Below are positions 11,785-24,100 of a DNA stretch of 64,000 nucleotides, in pieces. The position numbers and the translations under genes are program-made. How positions within the stretch are numbered: the stretch's first letter is position 1; the number at the start of each line of letters is the position of its first letter. This DNA is from Pseudocercospora fijiensis CIRAD86. Taxonomy: Eukaryota > Ascomycota > Dothideomycetes > Mycosphaerellales > Mycosphaerellaceae. The stretch is from contig NW_006921532.1 in assembly GCF_000340215.1 (NCBI RefSeq), positions 10,121,894-10,185,893 of the forward strand, read 5' to 3'. The notes below the pieces were generated by a model, which saw only the letters and a list, made by a program, of their open reading frames with translations, searched no databases and was not told the DNA's origin.

Positions 11785-12262
11785 GCTACTATATAAACAG
11801 ACGAATTTCACTTTCTAAGGCTAAATAACAATAATATGCTAATTATTATACTATTATCTAGGGTTTCGTTAGTTATACTTTACCCTACGGTCGCGGGGAT
11901 TTTAACTATATATAAAATCGCACTTTCTTAGTAGGCTATACGTAAATCTCGATATAATCGTATATTCTAGTCCTATTCGGATGTCTAAGTAGGTATAGTA
12001 AGGAACTGCGAGTCTAAATATTATATATATAGCCTTATCTAAGTATATAGTAGCTATAGACCTTACTACCGCCGTTTTCTTATATAATCCTTAGTAAGCG
12101 CGTCTACCTTATTCTAAGGCGCGTATTCCTCGTGTTCTTTCTTTCTAGTATACGAAGAGTATAGAAAACTCGGTATAGGGCGTAAAAAGGGCGAAAATAT
12201 AAAGAGAGTACGCACTAAGTAGTTAACTAAGGTAGAGAGAGTAGATAGAGTAGTAGATTGTA

Positions 12263-12459
12263 TGTTAGGGCTAAAGAGGCTACACGTAATTGGCATGTAA
12301 CTAGGCCGAGTAAAGCTAGGGTCTCGATGCCTTAGGTAGGGCTTAGCGCTTAGCGTTAGGCTAACTCTCCTGCCTTCCTCCCTCTCCTCCTAGATCCTTA
12401 TCGAATACTAAACGGATTTACTATTACCCTATCTACCTGCTAATATAACCCTTCTTATA
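12263..12459 (+). repeat. 5' LTR (197 bp)
   Basis: Begins TGTTAGGGC and ends CTTCTTATA (an original terminal CA apparently mutated to TA). Aligned without gaps to the 3' LTR it differs at about 15 positions, all transitions. Confidence 0.9.
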
Positions 12460-12716
12460 TAGTATTCGATCTACCCTTTAAGGGCAGTAGCTAGATAGTC
12501 CTTATTTTAAGCTTTTAGCGGTATAGCTACGAATAAGACTAATCTAACTATATTACGCCCGAAGAACGGGACCTATACGTACTATTCTATCGAAACAACC
12601 GTACTAATTATTAAGCAAGGCCTTCTATACGGCCTATTATACTAAGTCAATCGTACTAGACTAATATCTACTAATTCCGCTATATCCGCATCTTAGGGGC
12701 TAATAATACATTATTA

Positions 12717-14060
12717 GTGTTACCCCCTATTATAATAGCCGGCTTATTACGAAACAACAACCGTGCCGCCGCTAGCAGCGCTAGCAATAACAACGCTAGT
12801 AGCACGGTTCCCGCTAAAGTGCCTACTAAGGTGCCTCCTACTAAAGAGCCTACCGGAGAGCCTACCGAAGAAGAACCTGCAATTCTAGGTAATAATCTAG
12901 AATTGCCTGTTAACGATATTCTTAACAACATTATCAATCGACGATATAGCTAGCTAGCCTTTAGCCCTCAACTAGTAGCGAGACTTTAAGAAGCTACTTA
13001 GAACAGGCTTACTGCCCTACGTTAAGAATAATAGCTAAAGGATAATCTCCTCGAGATTCGCCGCCTATAGGAAGCCCTAACAACTACTACTAGACTAGAA
13101 CTAGTAGCAGTACCTTCTATTTAAAAGAAGGATGCTAAGCTTAAAGACTGTACCGTATTTGATGGCTCTAGCCGCAAGCAGTATAATGATTATATACGTA
13201 ATTGTGAATTGAACTAGCGGAATGCACTAAGGGCCCTGCTAGACGACTATTCGCTAGTCGTCTATGCTATGCAATACATTAATAGAGACCTAAAACGTAC
13301 CTAGGATAACTATTTCGACTCCCTTACTAATCAGACCGCTATTTAGTAGCAAGACTATAAGACTATTATACTAGACACCCTTAGAAACCCTATACTAAGG
13401 CAACAACACGCTTAGGACTAATACCTTCGAGCTAAACAAAAGACTAATCAATCGGCTCGCTTATTTAAGGCCTATTTAAAGACCCTTAAGGACGATTTGC
13501 TAGCTAAGACCGACTCTATCTAGATTTCCGAAATACGCCCTAAATTGCGATAGGAATTAGTCCTTGAATTAGACCGCCGTCGTGTATTCGAACAGGCTAA
13601 CCTAACACGCATTCAATTTATAGTCGAAGTAGAAATAGCCAAACGGGCTGTTTAGCTCTAATAACGACTAGAATCGAGGATCCGACTAGCTAGTACTAAC
13701 CGCGGCAATCGTAGTAGCCGCGGAGGAAACTAAGGTTCCTACTATAATAACAATGCTAACAATAGGAATAGTAATAATAACCGTAGAAGAGGCCGTAGCC
13801 GCCGGCTATATAGAGGAGGCCGCGATAGGGGCCGTAGAAGGGGCTCGTATCCTTATAACGCTAACCGCTTAACTAATAACAACAGCTACGGTAGTCTACT
13901 AACTAGATTGAAGTGCTTTAATTGCGACAGTACTAGCTATCTGCTAGGCTAATACGACAAACCTAGGGATTAGGCCCGAGTCGACCGTACTACCGCTAAG
14001 CACCGAAAGCATCTCTTAGTAGCTAACGCTACCCCTATAGGCCAACCTTCTAACTAGTCG
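12717..14060 (+). pseudogene. gag remnant of the gypsy element
   Basis: 12717-12953 is an open stretch rich in Pro/Thr/Glu (PAKVPTKVPPTKEPTGE) that looks like a gag N-terminus. The frame then continues with many TAG stops. Near 13914-13955 it encodes a CCHC-like zinc knuckle, CFNCDSTSYLLG*, in which the His is now Tyr and the last residues are lost, both explained by C-to-T changes. A Gly/Arg/Asn-rich linker precedes it. Confidence 0.7.
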
Positions 14061-14099
14061 AAAAAAGAGTAAGCGCCGCACTAACTGTTAGCCTCGTAC

Positions 14100-14500
14100 G
14101 GCGTAAGACTATCGACATTATGCTAGCTATTATACGTACCTGTCTCGTATCGGATACGCATAGGACTAACTATAAGACTAAGGTTATACTAGATCTAGGA
14201 AATTCAGTTAGTGCCCTTATTAGCTATCGCCTAGCTAAGCAATTAGACCTTCGACAACTGCCTAGGACTAACCTGCCAACCCTTGCTTAGTTTAATAACG
14301 CTCGGCACTTAACCTACGGAGCCTACTATATCTATATAGCCCTAAGAGACGACCTCGGCAATAAGCGCCTACTAAACTTCACTGCCTACGCGGTAGATAT
14401 AGACAGCCTCCTATCTAAGATTGTTATTAGCAACCCTGTTCTCAAGTACTATGCTATAGTTATAGACTTAGGCAGTTAACAGTAGCGATTTAGAATCGCT
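14100..14500 (+). pseudogene. Retroviral-type aspartic protease remnant of the gypsy element
   Basis: The translation contains VILDLGNSVSALISYRLA, corresponding to the protease active-site region (hydrophobic-hydrophobic-D-S/T-G), followed by a beta-rich segment up to a linker before RT. The catalytic triplet is degenerate. Confidence 0.55.
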
Positions 14501-14701
14501 AGAAAAGAGGATATTAAACACATCGATGTTAGCGAGTGCCCTAACGATATTAGGGTCCTATTTATCGGCAACCTAATACCTGCCGTAGCTAACCTAATAG
14601 TCGACCTATTAGGCGATAACGATAAGCCTATGCCCCCTAATAGCATAGACCCTAATTAGCTTGCTCGCATACCGGAGCCTATTCGAGAAACCTATATTAA
14701 T

Positions 14702-16100
14702 GTGTTTGAACACCACTTAGCATCGACATTGCCTATATTTAAAGAGACAGATTATAAGATTAATATTATAGAGGGTAAGGAGGTCCCTTTTAGCCCCCTC
14801 TACAACCTTAGTAAACGAGAGCTTGCTATATTGCGTAAGTACCTAAAGGAAAACCTAGCTAATAGTCGCATTCGGTATAGTAATAGCCCTACTAGCGCCC
14901 CTATCCTATTCGTACTAAAGAAGGATAGTGGCCTACGCCTATATATTAATTATCGTAGGCTTAACGCTATTACTATTAAAGACCGCTATCTACTTCCTCT
15001 TATTAATAAGACCCTCGATCGCCTTTCTAGTGCTTACTACTATACTATATTAGACATTAAGGATGCATATTATCGCATCCGCATCTGTAAGGGTAATAAA
15101 TAGAAAACAGCCTTCCGTACCCGCTATAGCTATTTCGAGTATCTAGTTATGCTATTTAGGCTAGCAAACGCCCCTATAACATTCTAGTCCTATATTAATC
15201 GGGCCCTTTCGGGCCTATTAGACTATCTCTATATGGTTTACCTAGATAACATCCTAGTTTATATACATTCACCCGATATTGTAGAATACTAGGCCGTAGT
15301 ACGCAAGGTCCTCGACCGCCTACGAGCCTATAGACTATATTGCAAACCTTCCAAATGCACCTTTACTGCTAAAGAGGTGTTATTCCTTAGCTTCCTTATT
15401 TTAACCGAGGGTGTTAAGGCTAATCCTAATCGGATTAAGACTATTACTAAATAGCTAACCCCTACTAGTATTAAGGAGCTTCAATTATTCCTCGGCTTCG
15501 CTAATTTCTATCGTCGCTTTATTAAGGGCTATTTACGGTATATAATGCCCCTAACTAAGCTTACTAAAACCAAGGCTAACCTAACTAGAGAGTTTAAATA
15601 GACTAATAGAGTACAAGCCGCTTTTAACGGTTTAAAGAAGCGATTTACTAAAGTCCCTTTATTGTACTATTTCGTACTAAGCAAGTAGATCCGAATTGAG
15701 ACTAACGCTTTATAGTTTGCTATATTAGCTATTATGTTATAATAGGCTAATAACAATTACTAGCACCCGATTGCCTTCTTCTCGAGGAAGATAATTAACG
15801 CTAAGCGTCGCTACGAGACCTACGAGTAAGAGCTCCTAGCTATTATCGAGGCCTTCAAGTACTAGAGACACTATCTCGATAGTGCCTAGCATACCATTTA
15901 GGTCTATACGGACTATAACAACCTCCGTAGAATTACGAAGGTTACTAGGGTTATAGGTCGATAGGCTAGATAGGCCGTCTACCTCGCTAGGTTCGATTTT
16001 AATGTATTATACCGGCTAGGCGTAAGTAACCCTGCCGATAGCCTATCGAGGCGACCTAATTACGATAGCGAAACCTAATATATTAATTCTTTGTTTCCAA
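14702..16100 (+). pseudogene. Reverse transcriptase and RNase H remnant
   Basis: 14702-15103 is an open 133-codon stretch with gypsy RT blocks: LFVLKKDSGLRLYINYRRLN, TLDRLSSAYYYTILDIKDAY and RIRICKGN, followed by K*KTAFRTRY. The YLDNILVY segment at about 15237-15262 is the catalytic Y-x-D-D box with its second Asp changed to Asn. RNase H follows near 15690-16070 (FFSRKIINAKRRYETYE, then DSLSRRPN). Stops and the altered catalytic residue make it non-functional. Confidence 0.8.
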
Positions 16101-16449
16101 CCCTATAGTACAAGATCGCTATAGCCCGTATTATTAATAAGCAAGCGTAGGATAAGCGGCTTACCGGACTCCGCGACGGCTTGAAGCACATTAATGCTCT
16201 TGCTATATTAACAGTGCGTATTAAGGCAAGGGCTAAGGATATAGATAGGAGAAGTTATAATAACTCCCTAGTCGATATCGCAATATATAGTAACAGCGAT
16301 AGTACTAATACAGTTAATCCGGCTACTAGTGCTATTAGATATATATAATACGTACCTCGTTTAATAGCGAGGGTGCTATTAAATAACCTTGCAAATAGGG
16401 ATAGTTAATCGTTTATAGATAAGCTATTACGGGCTTAGCAGAGGGACGC

Positions 16450-17500
16450 CTTTGCTACTAAACGTATCGACAAGCTTATAAGTAGGCGAAAGACTCGACC
16501 TAGTAAGAGTAACAATTAGTCGATCGATAACAAAGGTCATTTAAAGTTTAAGGGCAGATACTATGTCCCCGCTAAATATTCGATCCGATAAGAGCTTCTT
16601 AAGCGACACTATAATAGTAAGCTTACCGGTTACTATAGTATAGAGAGGTCGCACGAGCTACTATCGCGTATATACTACTAGCTAAATAGTAAGCGGGATA
16701 TAAAGGAATACGTTAACACGTATGCCGTATATTAACGTATTAAGGCACTAAAACATTAGCCTTTTAGCGAGTTGTCCTTATTACCAATCCCTTACAAGCT
16801 ATTTATAGAGCTTATAATAGACTTTATTACAGGCCTTCTACCTACTAAACGCAGGGGCAGTAAGGACATCTTCGATGCCATCCTTATTATAGTAGATCGG
16901 TTTACTAAAGGCGCTCGATATATCCCGGTACGGAAGGATTGGACTGCTATTAATATAGCAGAGGCTCTATAGAGCAACATCTTCTATACCTATTAGGGAA
17001 CCCCTAAGGGGATAGTCTCTAACCGGGGCACGACATTCATATCCTATTATTAGAGCGAGATATGCCTATAGCTAAGACTAAAGCATCGGCTATTAATAGC
17101 CTTCTATCTATAGACTAACGGTCAAACAGAGAGGCAGAATGCTACCCTATAGCAGTACCTGCGTAGTTACATTAACGAGAACCCTAACGACTAGGTCAAC
17201 CTCCTATAGCCTACAGAATTCGTATATAACAATAGTGTACACTTATCTACTAAGGTTTCGCTATATATAGCTATAATAGGTTAGAACGCTGCTATACTAT
17301 AAGACCCCCTATCGCTCGAGGCCGAGCGTAAGGAAAGGGAAGCGCGTTAAGTACCCGAAACACTAGCGGCTATTAAGAGGGTTTAAAAGATGCGAGAGAT
17401 TTACGCTAAGTTAGCTAATAAACTAGCAAAGGCCTAGGTATATTAGAAGGCCTACTATAATAAACACTATACGCTAATAACTTTCAAGCAAGGCGATATA
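16450..17500 (+). pseudogene. Integrase remnant of the gypsy element
   Basis: 16772-16972 stays open and reads LFIELIIDFITGLLPTK...DAILIIVDRFTKGARYIP, the first catalytic-Asp region of gypsy integrases (DFITGLP...VDRFTK). Downstream 17100-17180 reads YRLTNGQTERQNATL-like sequence with stops, the region of the third catalytic residue. Confidence 0.75.
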
Positions 17501-17739
17501 GTTATGCTAAGCACTAAGAACCTCCGTATCCGTAAACACCTATTACCTAACGGCAAAACAAGGCCTAAGCTCGTACTAAGATACATTAGTCTATTCCGTA
17601 TTCGAGAAGTTAAGGGCTCCTCCGTATAGGCCTACTAGTTGTGGCTTCCTCCTTATTACACTATCTATAATACCTTCTATGTATCCCTCCTTAAGCTATA
17701 TTACCTACGCGAGGGGGATAAAGCCCCTACTAAACACGA

Positions 17740-17890
17740 AGACATACTAGCGGATAGTAAAGAGCTGTAGTCTATAGAACGTATCCTAAAGCACCGGACT
17801 AGGCAAGGCAAGAAGGAGTACCTACTAAGATAGCAAGGCTATTTACTAGAATAGGACTTATAGGAAGCCGAAGACTCCTTTAAGGACATA
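17740..17890 (+). pseudogene. Chromodomain remnant at the end of pol
   Basis: The translation ERILKHRTRQGKKEYLLR*QGY...EAEDS matches the chromodomain core (I..HR...G..EYLVKWKGY...TWEP); both Trp positions are TAG. Chromodomains at the integrase C-terminus define chromoviruses and are thought to direct insertion to heterochromatin. Confidence 0.75.
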
Positions 17891-19192
17891 ACCGAGTTAT
17901 TAGATAAGTATTAGACTAGCGTAAAGAACAAGAAGAAGGCTAAAAGCTTATAATGTTACTACTAAGGCCTAGGATTAATGCTATTCCCGGGGTGCTATTA
18001 GCTAACCAATTAGAAGCAAGCAATTGTTAGTAATAAAGGATAATAAGACTATACTACTATAGTAAACGCGCACCGAGTGTTAATAAGCGCGCTACGACGC
18101 GTTAACTAATTGCCTACTCTTTTAAGGATTCTACCTCTTTACTAACGCGCCCTATAGGTCCCCCTCTTGTTCCCTTATTCCGTCGAGGCCTCGAGGCCTA
18201 GGCAATCGGCGTAGCCGGCGCGGCTATATTAGTAACAGTATTACGGGGTATATTGCTATTTAAGAAAGGAAGGACACCGCTATGTTAGTAACGGTGTTGC
18301 CGAGTTGTTATTAGTTAAAGAAGGTAAAGTTAGCGCTAAGACGACTAGCGCTACTATTGTTAATATTACTTGCTATTGTCGCTACGCCTATAGATACAAC
18401 CTTACCTACACTACGAGCCTAAGGCACCTTTAATTAAAACTTTGATCAAAGCTTTAAGCCTATTAAAGGTTTAATCAAAACTTTAAGGCTAAGTTAAAAC
18501 TTTAACTAAGTTAAAAGATTAAGCGACTAATAGACTAACTAAGGGCAAAACTATAGAGCTAAGCTAGCCGGGGTCGATCTTGCGGACAATAGGTTACTCC
18601 TCGATCTTTCCGACCCTTTAAGCGAAGCGAACCTCTACTACTGCACTTATAATAGCCTTTATCTATAGAAACTAGAAGAACTGAGTTTTTTGAAAAGATA
18701 TAATTAGTTAATACTTAAAGGCTGCTAAACCTAACTAATTTAGGCTAGTGAAACTACGATAGTAAATAATAGCCCTCGTAATAACAAGAACAACCCTCGG
18801 AAGCGGACAAACCCTCGGAGCGGACATTTCTAGGTCTATTAGAGTAGACGCAAAGAACTCGTACGACATTACTTAGAACGGAGGTAGTGCTACAATACCT
18901 CGTATATCTACCTATTATAGTAGGGAAGACGCGCTTGTATTATAATTCGTCGAGGGTCCTTAATTCTTGTAGCTTTATATCCCTTTACTTTATTGTATAT
19001 AAGGATAGCGCAGTTAGAGTTACACATTATATTGTTTAGAGGTAAGGTTTAATATAGTTATATAATTAGGTAGTTAAGTGTTTAATTTAGCGCGGCTAAG
19101 CAGCTTATTAGACTTGCTAAGTTAGCGGTAATAGAGGTCGGGATTGGAATATAGGTAGGCTACGAGGGCGCGGCCTTTAGAAGAGAAGCGTA

Positions 19193-19389
19193 TATTAGGG
19201 CTAAAGAGGCTATATGTAATTAGTATGTAACTAGGCCGAGTGAAGCTAGGGTCTCAATGCCTTAGGTAGGGCTTGGCGCTTAGCGTTAGGCCAACTCTCC
19301 TACCTTCCTCCCTCTCCTCCTAGATCCTTATCGAATACTAAATAGATTTACTACTACCCTATCTATCTACTAATATAACCCTTCTTATA
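19193..19389 (+). repeat. 3' LTR (197 bp)
   Basis: Gap-free match to 12263-12459. Its first dinucleotide is TA instead of TG, a RIP-type change. A purine-rich AGAAGAGAAG just upstream (about 19179-19189) may be the polypurine tract. Confidence 0.9.
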
Positions 19390-19684
19390 TTGTATCGTTT
19401 CGAGGTACCGCGTAATAGAGGCTAAATCGGCTAAGAAGGTTAGTATTCGCGCACTCTATAAGGCCGAGAAGAGAGGTCCTACGGTCGCAATTTAGTTACT
19501 AATATACCGGAAATCTACTATTTCTTATCTCTTATTCTACTTATATTTAGTTTCCTATTATATATGCTCTATAACATTGCTATCGTCGAAATTCACGTGT
19601 AGCCTACTAAGAAAGTGCGATTTTACGTATAGTTTAAATCCCCGAGCGCGGGCGAGGGGTGAAGTGGGCTGACGCAACCCCGGA

Positions 19685-20030
19685 TACATCTTTCGCCCCG
19701 CTGCAGCTTAGCCGCCGTGCACCTGCAGCCTTGCGAACCGCACCGCACTAGCGCAAGCCACAGCGCATACGCATAGCAAGCCATGTCCCATTGGTATTGG
19801 TAGCCTTCCCATTGCCTATGGCGGAAGAGCTTAGAACAGCTCCGCCCTTCAGCCTTTCTGCCGTCGCTACCACGCATCTCTGCCTGCTTGTTGCCCTCGC
19901 GCCGGCCATGCGCTGCCTTCACAAGCTTGACTCTTCCGGTCTTGATAAGCAAGACTCGAACAACATCTTTCTGATGCTGCCCTTGACCACCCCCATCTCC
20001 TGCATCCAAGCACATTCTTCCAAAATCGCC
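19685..20030. other. Upstream region of the 20031 gene
   Basis: Normal composition resumes right after the transposon. An in-frame ATG at 19791 could extend the downstream protein by 80 residues, but that extension looks like translated leader (low complexity, no motif). Confidence 0.5.
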
Positions 20031-20789
20031 ATGCTCGAATCACTCTCCTACTCCGTGTCTGGCGCCATGCCTGACCGCTCTCGCTACAGCGTGAGCTACT
20101 CAGCTTCGAAATGGCGTCCGGACGCTCAAGACTTGCGAATAGACGATGCGATTGCATCCTTCGCCAAACTGGGCTTCGTACAGCCCAGTACTTCCTTCGT
20201 CGATGCTATCAGCCATCCTCTCATCTCGGAGCCCCGAATACACGCATACCCAGGCGCTGATTCGGGAGATTTTCAGACATCGCAACAGCCAAGCTATACT
20301 GATAGCTATGTCGAACCACAACATGACTACGAATCAGTTGCCTCTTCACGAGGAACAGCACACAGACCCACGCCTAGAGCCATCAAGTACCACTATCCGT
20401 CAGCGCGCAAACGTGAATCCGTAGTCAACGTTGGCAGAGCGTCTCACCATACAGTCCATCATGGAGGACCGAGCCCATACATTTCAAGGCACAGCTCCTC
20501 CTCCCATTCTTCTCGTCAGCGAGCGCTCGTCCCATACGACCCATACTATGCCATTACAGAAGAGGACGACGATCTTGCTCCTTCAGATTCGATTTCTCAG
20601 ATTTCGACTTCAAGACGCCACTATCATTCCGTTCCCAGGGAGGAGAGGAGAGGCAGGTCAAGCAGGAGGCAGAATCGGTGTGGATATGAGGCTTCTAGTG
20701 CGGTCTCTGGAACGACGATGAGACATGGGGACCATGGAGGAGTGTCGGGAATAGGGTACCAAACACGCATCCTGACCCCGTTCGATTGA
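20031..20789 (+). CDS. Unrecognised Ser/His-rich fungal protein
   Basis: An open frame of 252 aa from ATG 20031 (context ATCGCCATGCTC), or 332 aa if ATG 19791 is used. I recognise no domain. The N-terminal third (LSYSVSGAMPDRSRYSVSYSASKWRPDAQDLRIDDAIASFAKLGF) looks ordered and may be the conserved part. The rest is rich in Ser, His, Tyr and Arg with an acidic patch (ITEEDDDLAPSDS) and basic RR runs, and is probably disordered. No signal peptide or membrane segment is evident from the preferred start. The nearest neighbour upstream is the transposon end at 19684. It is probably a lineage-restricted gene; function unknown. Confidence 0.55.
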   Translation: MLESLSYSVSGAMPDRSRYSVSYSASKWRPDAQDLRIDDAIASFAKLGFVQPSTSFVDAISHPLISEPRIHAYPGADSGDFQTSQQPSYTDSYVEPQHDYESVASSRGTAHRPTPRAIKYHYPSARKRESVVNVGRASHHTVHHGGPSPYISRHSSSSHSSRQRALVPYDPYYAITEEDDDLAPSDSISQISTSRRHYHSVPREERRGRSSRRQNRCGYEASSAVSGTTMRHGDHGGVSGIGYQTRILTPFD

Positions 20790-21148
20790 TTCGGACGGCT
20801 TCTAGAATGCGCCGACGCGATGACGGACGAGATGACATCTGCTCAATATAGACGGCTCTCAGAGAAGCATGCCATATGTGAGGTGATCCGGTGTGCAATA
20901 GTCTCCTAGGGTGTCCATCAACAATGCTGTGCATACAAATTTGGCGGGACCATGTTATCATGCTACACTTGCCATGAGCAACACCGATCTCTTGTCTTGG
21001 GCGAGAACTCAAGCGAGGGCGGCTAAGAACGTCTCATAATCGAAAATTGAGAATAGAAGCTATGTGCCATGAATCCGACACGAGTCTGCCATACATACAT
21101 CAATGCCTCTTGAGGGGTCTACTATACAGCCCTGATAGCACATCTCAA
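20790..21148. other. Intergenic, between convergent 3' ends
   Basis: Normal-composition sequence between the 20031 gene and the kinesin-5 stop codon. Short open frames here have no recognisable motif. I see nothing further. Confidence 0.5.
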
Positions 21149-24100
21149 TCAATCACTTCCTCGACTCCTCAACCTCCTACCGATCCCATGTCCTACACTC
21201 GCACTCAAATTGATGTTCTCCTTTCCGCCACTGTCCCGTTCAGCCGCAGCGAGATTGCCAGCGACTGTCATCCTCGTACTACGCTTCGTTGGCAGTTTGC
21301 TCTCGACCTGCGATTGGGGAAGCGGATTAGTCTTCTGTCTCAAGAGAGGTGGAATGGGCACCTTGCATCCCGCTTCAGAACTCTCATCGCCAGCGGCGAG
21401 ATTTGAATGGAGTCCTGAGGCTGCTCCGACATTAACGTCAAGTTCGCGCAGGCTGCTGTTCTGGCTACTTGCCGTTTGGGGTCGGGATACTGGAGCTGAA
21501 TTGGCAGCAGCCGCTGTGAATACCAGTGCGGGCGGGGTGTCGGCGAACACATTGGTCTTGGTCGGGCTAGACGATGCTTTGACCGGACTGCTGCGAGTCT
21601 TGGTGGGGGATCGCTTGCCCGGAGACTTGGTAGGTGATGATTTGGAAGGAGATCTTGGCCCGCTTTTCCCAGGGCTTTCAGGAATACCACGCATTCGATT
21701 GAGGAACTTTTCATGGTTCTCGGTTCGCGGCAACATTTTCGGGTACGAGTATTGCACGCGAGCGGGTGTCTCACCCGTGATTGCATATTCGACCATCTGC
21801 GAAGCGCCAGTATCATCTCGGAGACTTCGAAGAGCGCCACGGACCTCTCCATCTTCAGACAAAGCCAGCAATGTCTGTGTCAAAGTGCTCGCGCGGTCTT
21901 GCATGTCGATGTCTAGAGCCTGAGTGCGGCTGTAGGACGTCTCGAAGTGGTCGCCAATGTTTCGATAGCTGTCCTGGACGTTGCTAACCAGTTGCGCCAG
22001 ACTGTTTGTGTGAGCATCGTGATGCTCCTGGTTCTGTGTACGCACTCTTGACACGATCTCATCCAGTGCGACAAGCTGATTGTCCATCTGCGCCATCTGC
22101 CCACCAACGATTCGTACTGTCTCACCGTGAACTGCCTTTGTAGTCTCGGTGATTTTGATCGTTTGATCGTTGGCACTGTTCCAGTCCGCCTTGAGCTTAG
22201 ACTTGATCGCCTCCCGTGCCTTCACTGAGGAGTCAATAAGAGCTTGTCCGTTGGTCGACCATGAGTCCATTCCATCTCCGTAGGTTTGTTGGGAAATCCG
22301 GTATGTGTCTGCAGACGTCTTGACACGTTTGTTAGCTGTCTCGAGATAACCAGACATCCGAGTCTCCTGCGCTGCTGCAGAGTTGTTGATGAGGTTCGTG
22401 ATTTGAGCCATCAGCGCCACTCTCTCACTCGAGGCGATCTCCCTCTCTTTTTCGACGGCTTCCTTCAAGTGGTCATGCGTCGACTGGGTTGCTTCGACAA
22501 ATAAAGAGTTGGCTTCAATGATTTCCTGTCGCAGCCTTTGCGCTTCTGCCTGTTGCTCGTTCATGCGTCTTATCAAATCTTCGAAAAGGGTCCTGAACTC
22601 TCGGCCAAGGGATACGAAGGAGCCTTGAAGCTGTCCGTGGAAAGCGTCCAGCTCCGACGCGATGCCCGCACTTATGCGTTGCGCGGCAGTCGAAAGGTCA
22701 CTCAGGCCGGCGCCGACTTTCTGTTTGACATCTTCCCTCAAAGTACCAATCTCTTGCAAGACATCATTCATGTCATCATTGGCTTTCTTGTTCTGGGCAT
22801 TGACTTCAGATTGAGACGTCTCAAACGCGCCCGCTCTCTGCTTGAGAAAATCTTGAGAAGTCTTAAGCTCTCTCAGCTCGTCTGCCACAAAAGACTGCAT
22901 ACGGTCGGAAAGAGAGGCAATCAGTCCTTCTTGTTGTTGGCGCAGGCTTTCCACCTTGCCCTCAATGCTCGCAGTCGCATCCGCTACATGAGCTTGAGAG
23001 TCTGTCCATCGCATGCGGTTCACATGCTGCAGATCGGATCTTCTTCGAAGTTTGGAATGCAATTTGTCGACATGACTTGTGGTGATCTCCAGTGTGCCCA
23101 ATAGATCGCCGCCAACCTCAGCAAGCTTCTCTTCCGTGTCTTCGTGGGCTTTTCGCAAAGCAGTCTCTTCCGCAAGCGTGGTCTTCGTGTGCTCCAGGAC
23201 AAGCTCAGTCTTTTCCAGTACATTCTTCGTGCTCTCGAGAATGACTCTTGTAGTCTCGTTGTCCTTTTTGAGGCTTTGGAAGTTACTTGTGAGTACAAAC
23301 AGCTCCTGCACCTTGTTGCGCAAATTCGTCTCCATCGTCTCGATCTTGTCGCGCTGCTCGTTGCTCAATATCCTCCGCGACTCCGACTCGGTGGTGATCT
23401 CTTCATAAGCCTCAGCCGTAAGATACACGCCATTGCGTTGACGTGTCGCGATCAGCTCCGACTTGAGCTTCTCGATCTCGGCTGTAAACTCCCTCAGCAG
23501 GGTCTTCTTCGATACCATCTGATTGATCTGAGGCTTGTTGCGGATATTCTTCGCGCGGAAAGCATAGTCCAAAGTACTAATGGTCTCCTCCAGATTGCTT
23601 TTCGCAGGAGATAAGGTGGCGATGATGCAAGTCTTGGTCCGACCTCCTAGGGAGTCCTGTAAGAGCCGCGTCAATTTTGATTCTCGATATGGAATATGAC
23701 TGCCACGGTCGACAAGAGCATTAATGACACGTCCCAGGGTGAGCAGGGACTTGTTGATTAGGCCGGCCTCGGTAGCGCGCTTGTTCTCCGCGCCTGAACG
23801 CTGAATGTTTTCCGAGCCCGCAAGATCAACCAGGTTCAGTTTTCCGGACGAAACGTAGTCTTCGCCGGTGTCTGTGGTCCGCTTTTGGTAGACAGTAATG
23901 GTGAATACGGTATGTGACCGTGATGATAGATCATTGCACTTGGTCGCAGCCACCTGGCGCTTGTGACTGCCGTTTCGAAGGAGCTGAATGCCTGTGTTCG
24001 CTGTTTTGATGTGGCTTTCCTCCATGCCTTGCACCAGAGTCGTCGTGCGGCCATTCTTGTTCGCGTCATCAAAGATCTTCAATTTGGTGCTGTCATCGAC

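Larger units (their letters stand above)
12263..19389 (+). mobile_element. Complete chromodomain Ty3/gypsy LTR retrotransposon (chromovirus), RIP-inactivated
   Basis: Two 197-bp LTRs (12263-12459, 19193-19389) enclose gag, protease, reverse transcriptase, RNase H, integrase and a C-terminal chromodomain in gypsy order on the plus strand. The 5-bp sequence TTGTA flanks both sides (12258-12262 and 19390-19394), a target-site duplication, so the insertion is complete. Total length is 7127 bp. Frames are broken by TAG codons at conserved Trp positions (K*KTAF in RT, R*QGY in the chromodomain), typical of RIP. Only short pieces remain open, such as 14702-15103. It keeps more CA/TG than the surrounding element, consistent with a later insertion. 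Confidence 0.93.
11857..19684 (-). mobile_element. Non-autonomous relative of the Fot1/pogo-like element, split by an LTR retrotransposon
   Basis: The left end (11857 onward, TCTAGGGTTTCGTTAG...ATAAAATCGCACTTTC) and right end (to 19684, ...GACGCAACCCCGGA) are inverted repeats matching the termini of 5042-8300, with TA on both sides (11855-11856, 19685-19686). 11857-12262 is similar to the reverse complement of the right end of that element, and 19390-19684 to the reverse complement of its left end. This copy is thus in opposite orientation. Without the 7.1 kb LTR insertion it is only about 0.7 kb and lacks the transposase: an internally deleted, MITE-like derivative. Confidence 0.7.
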
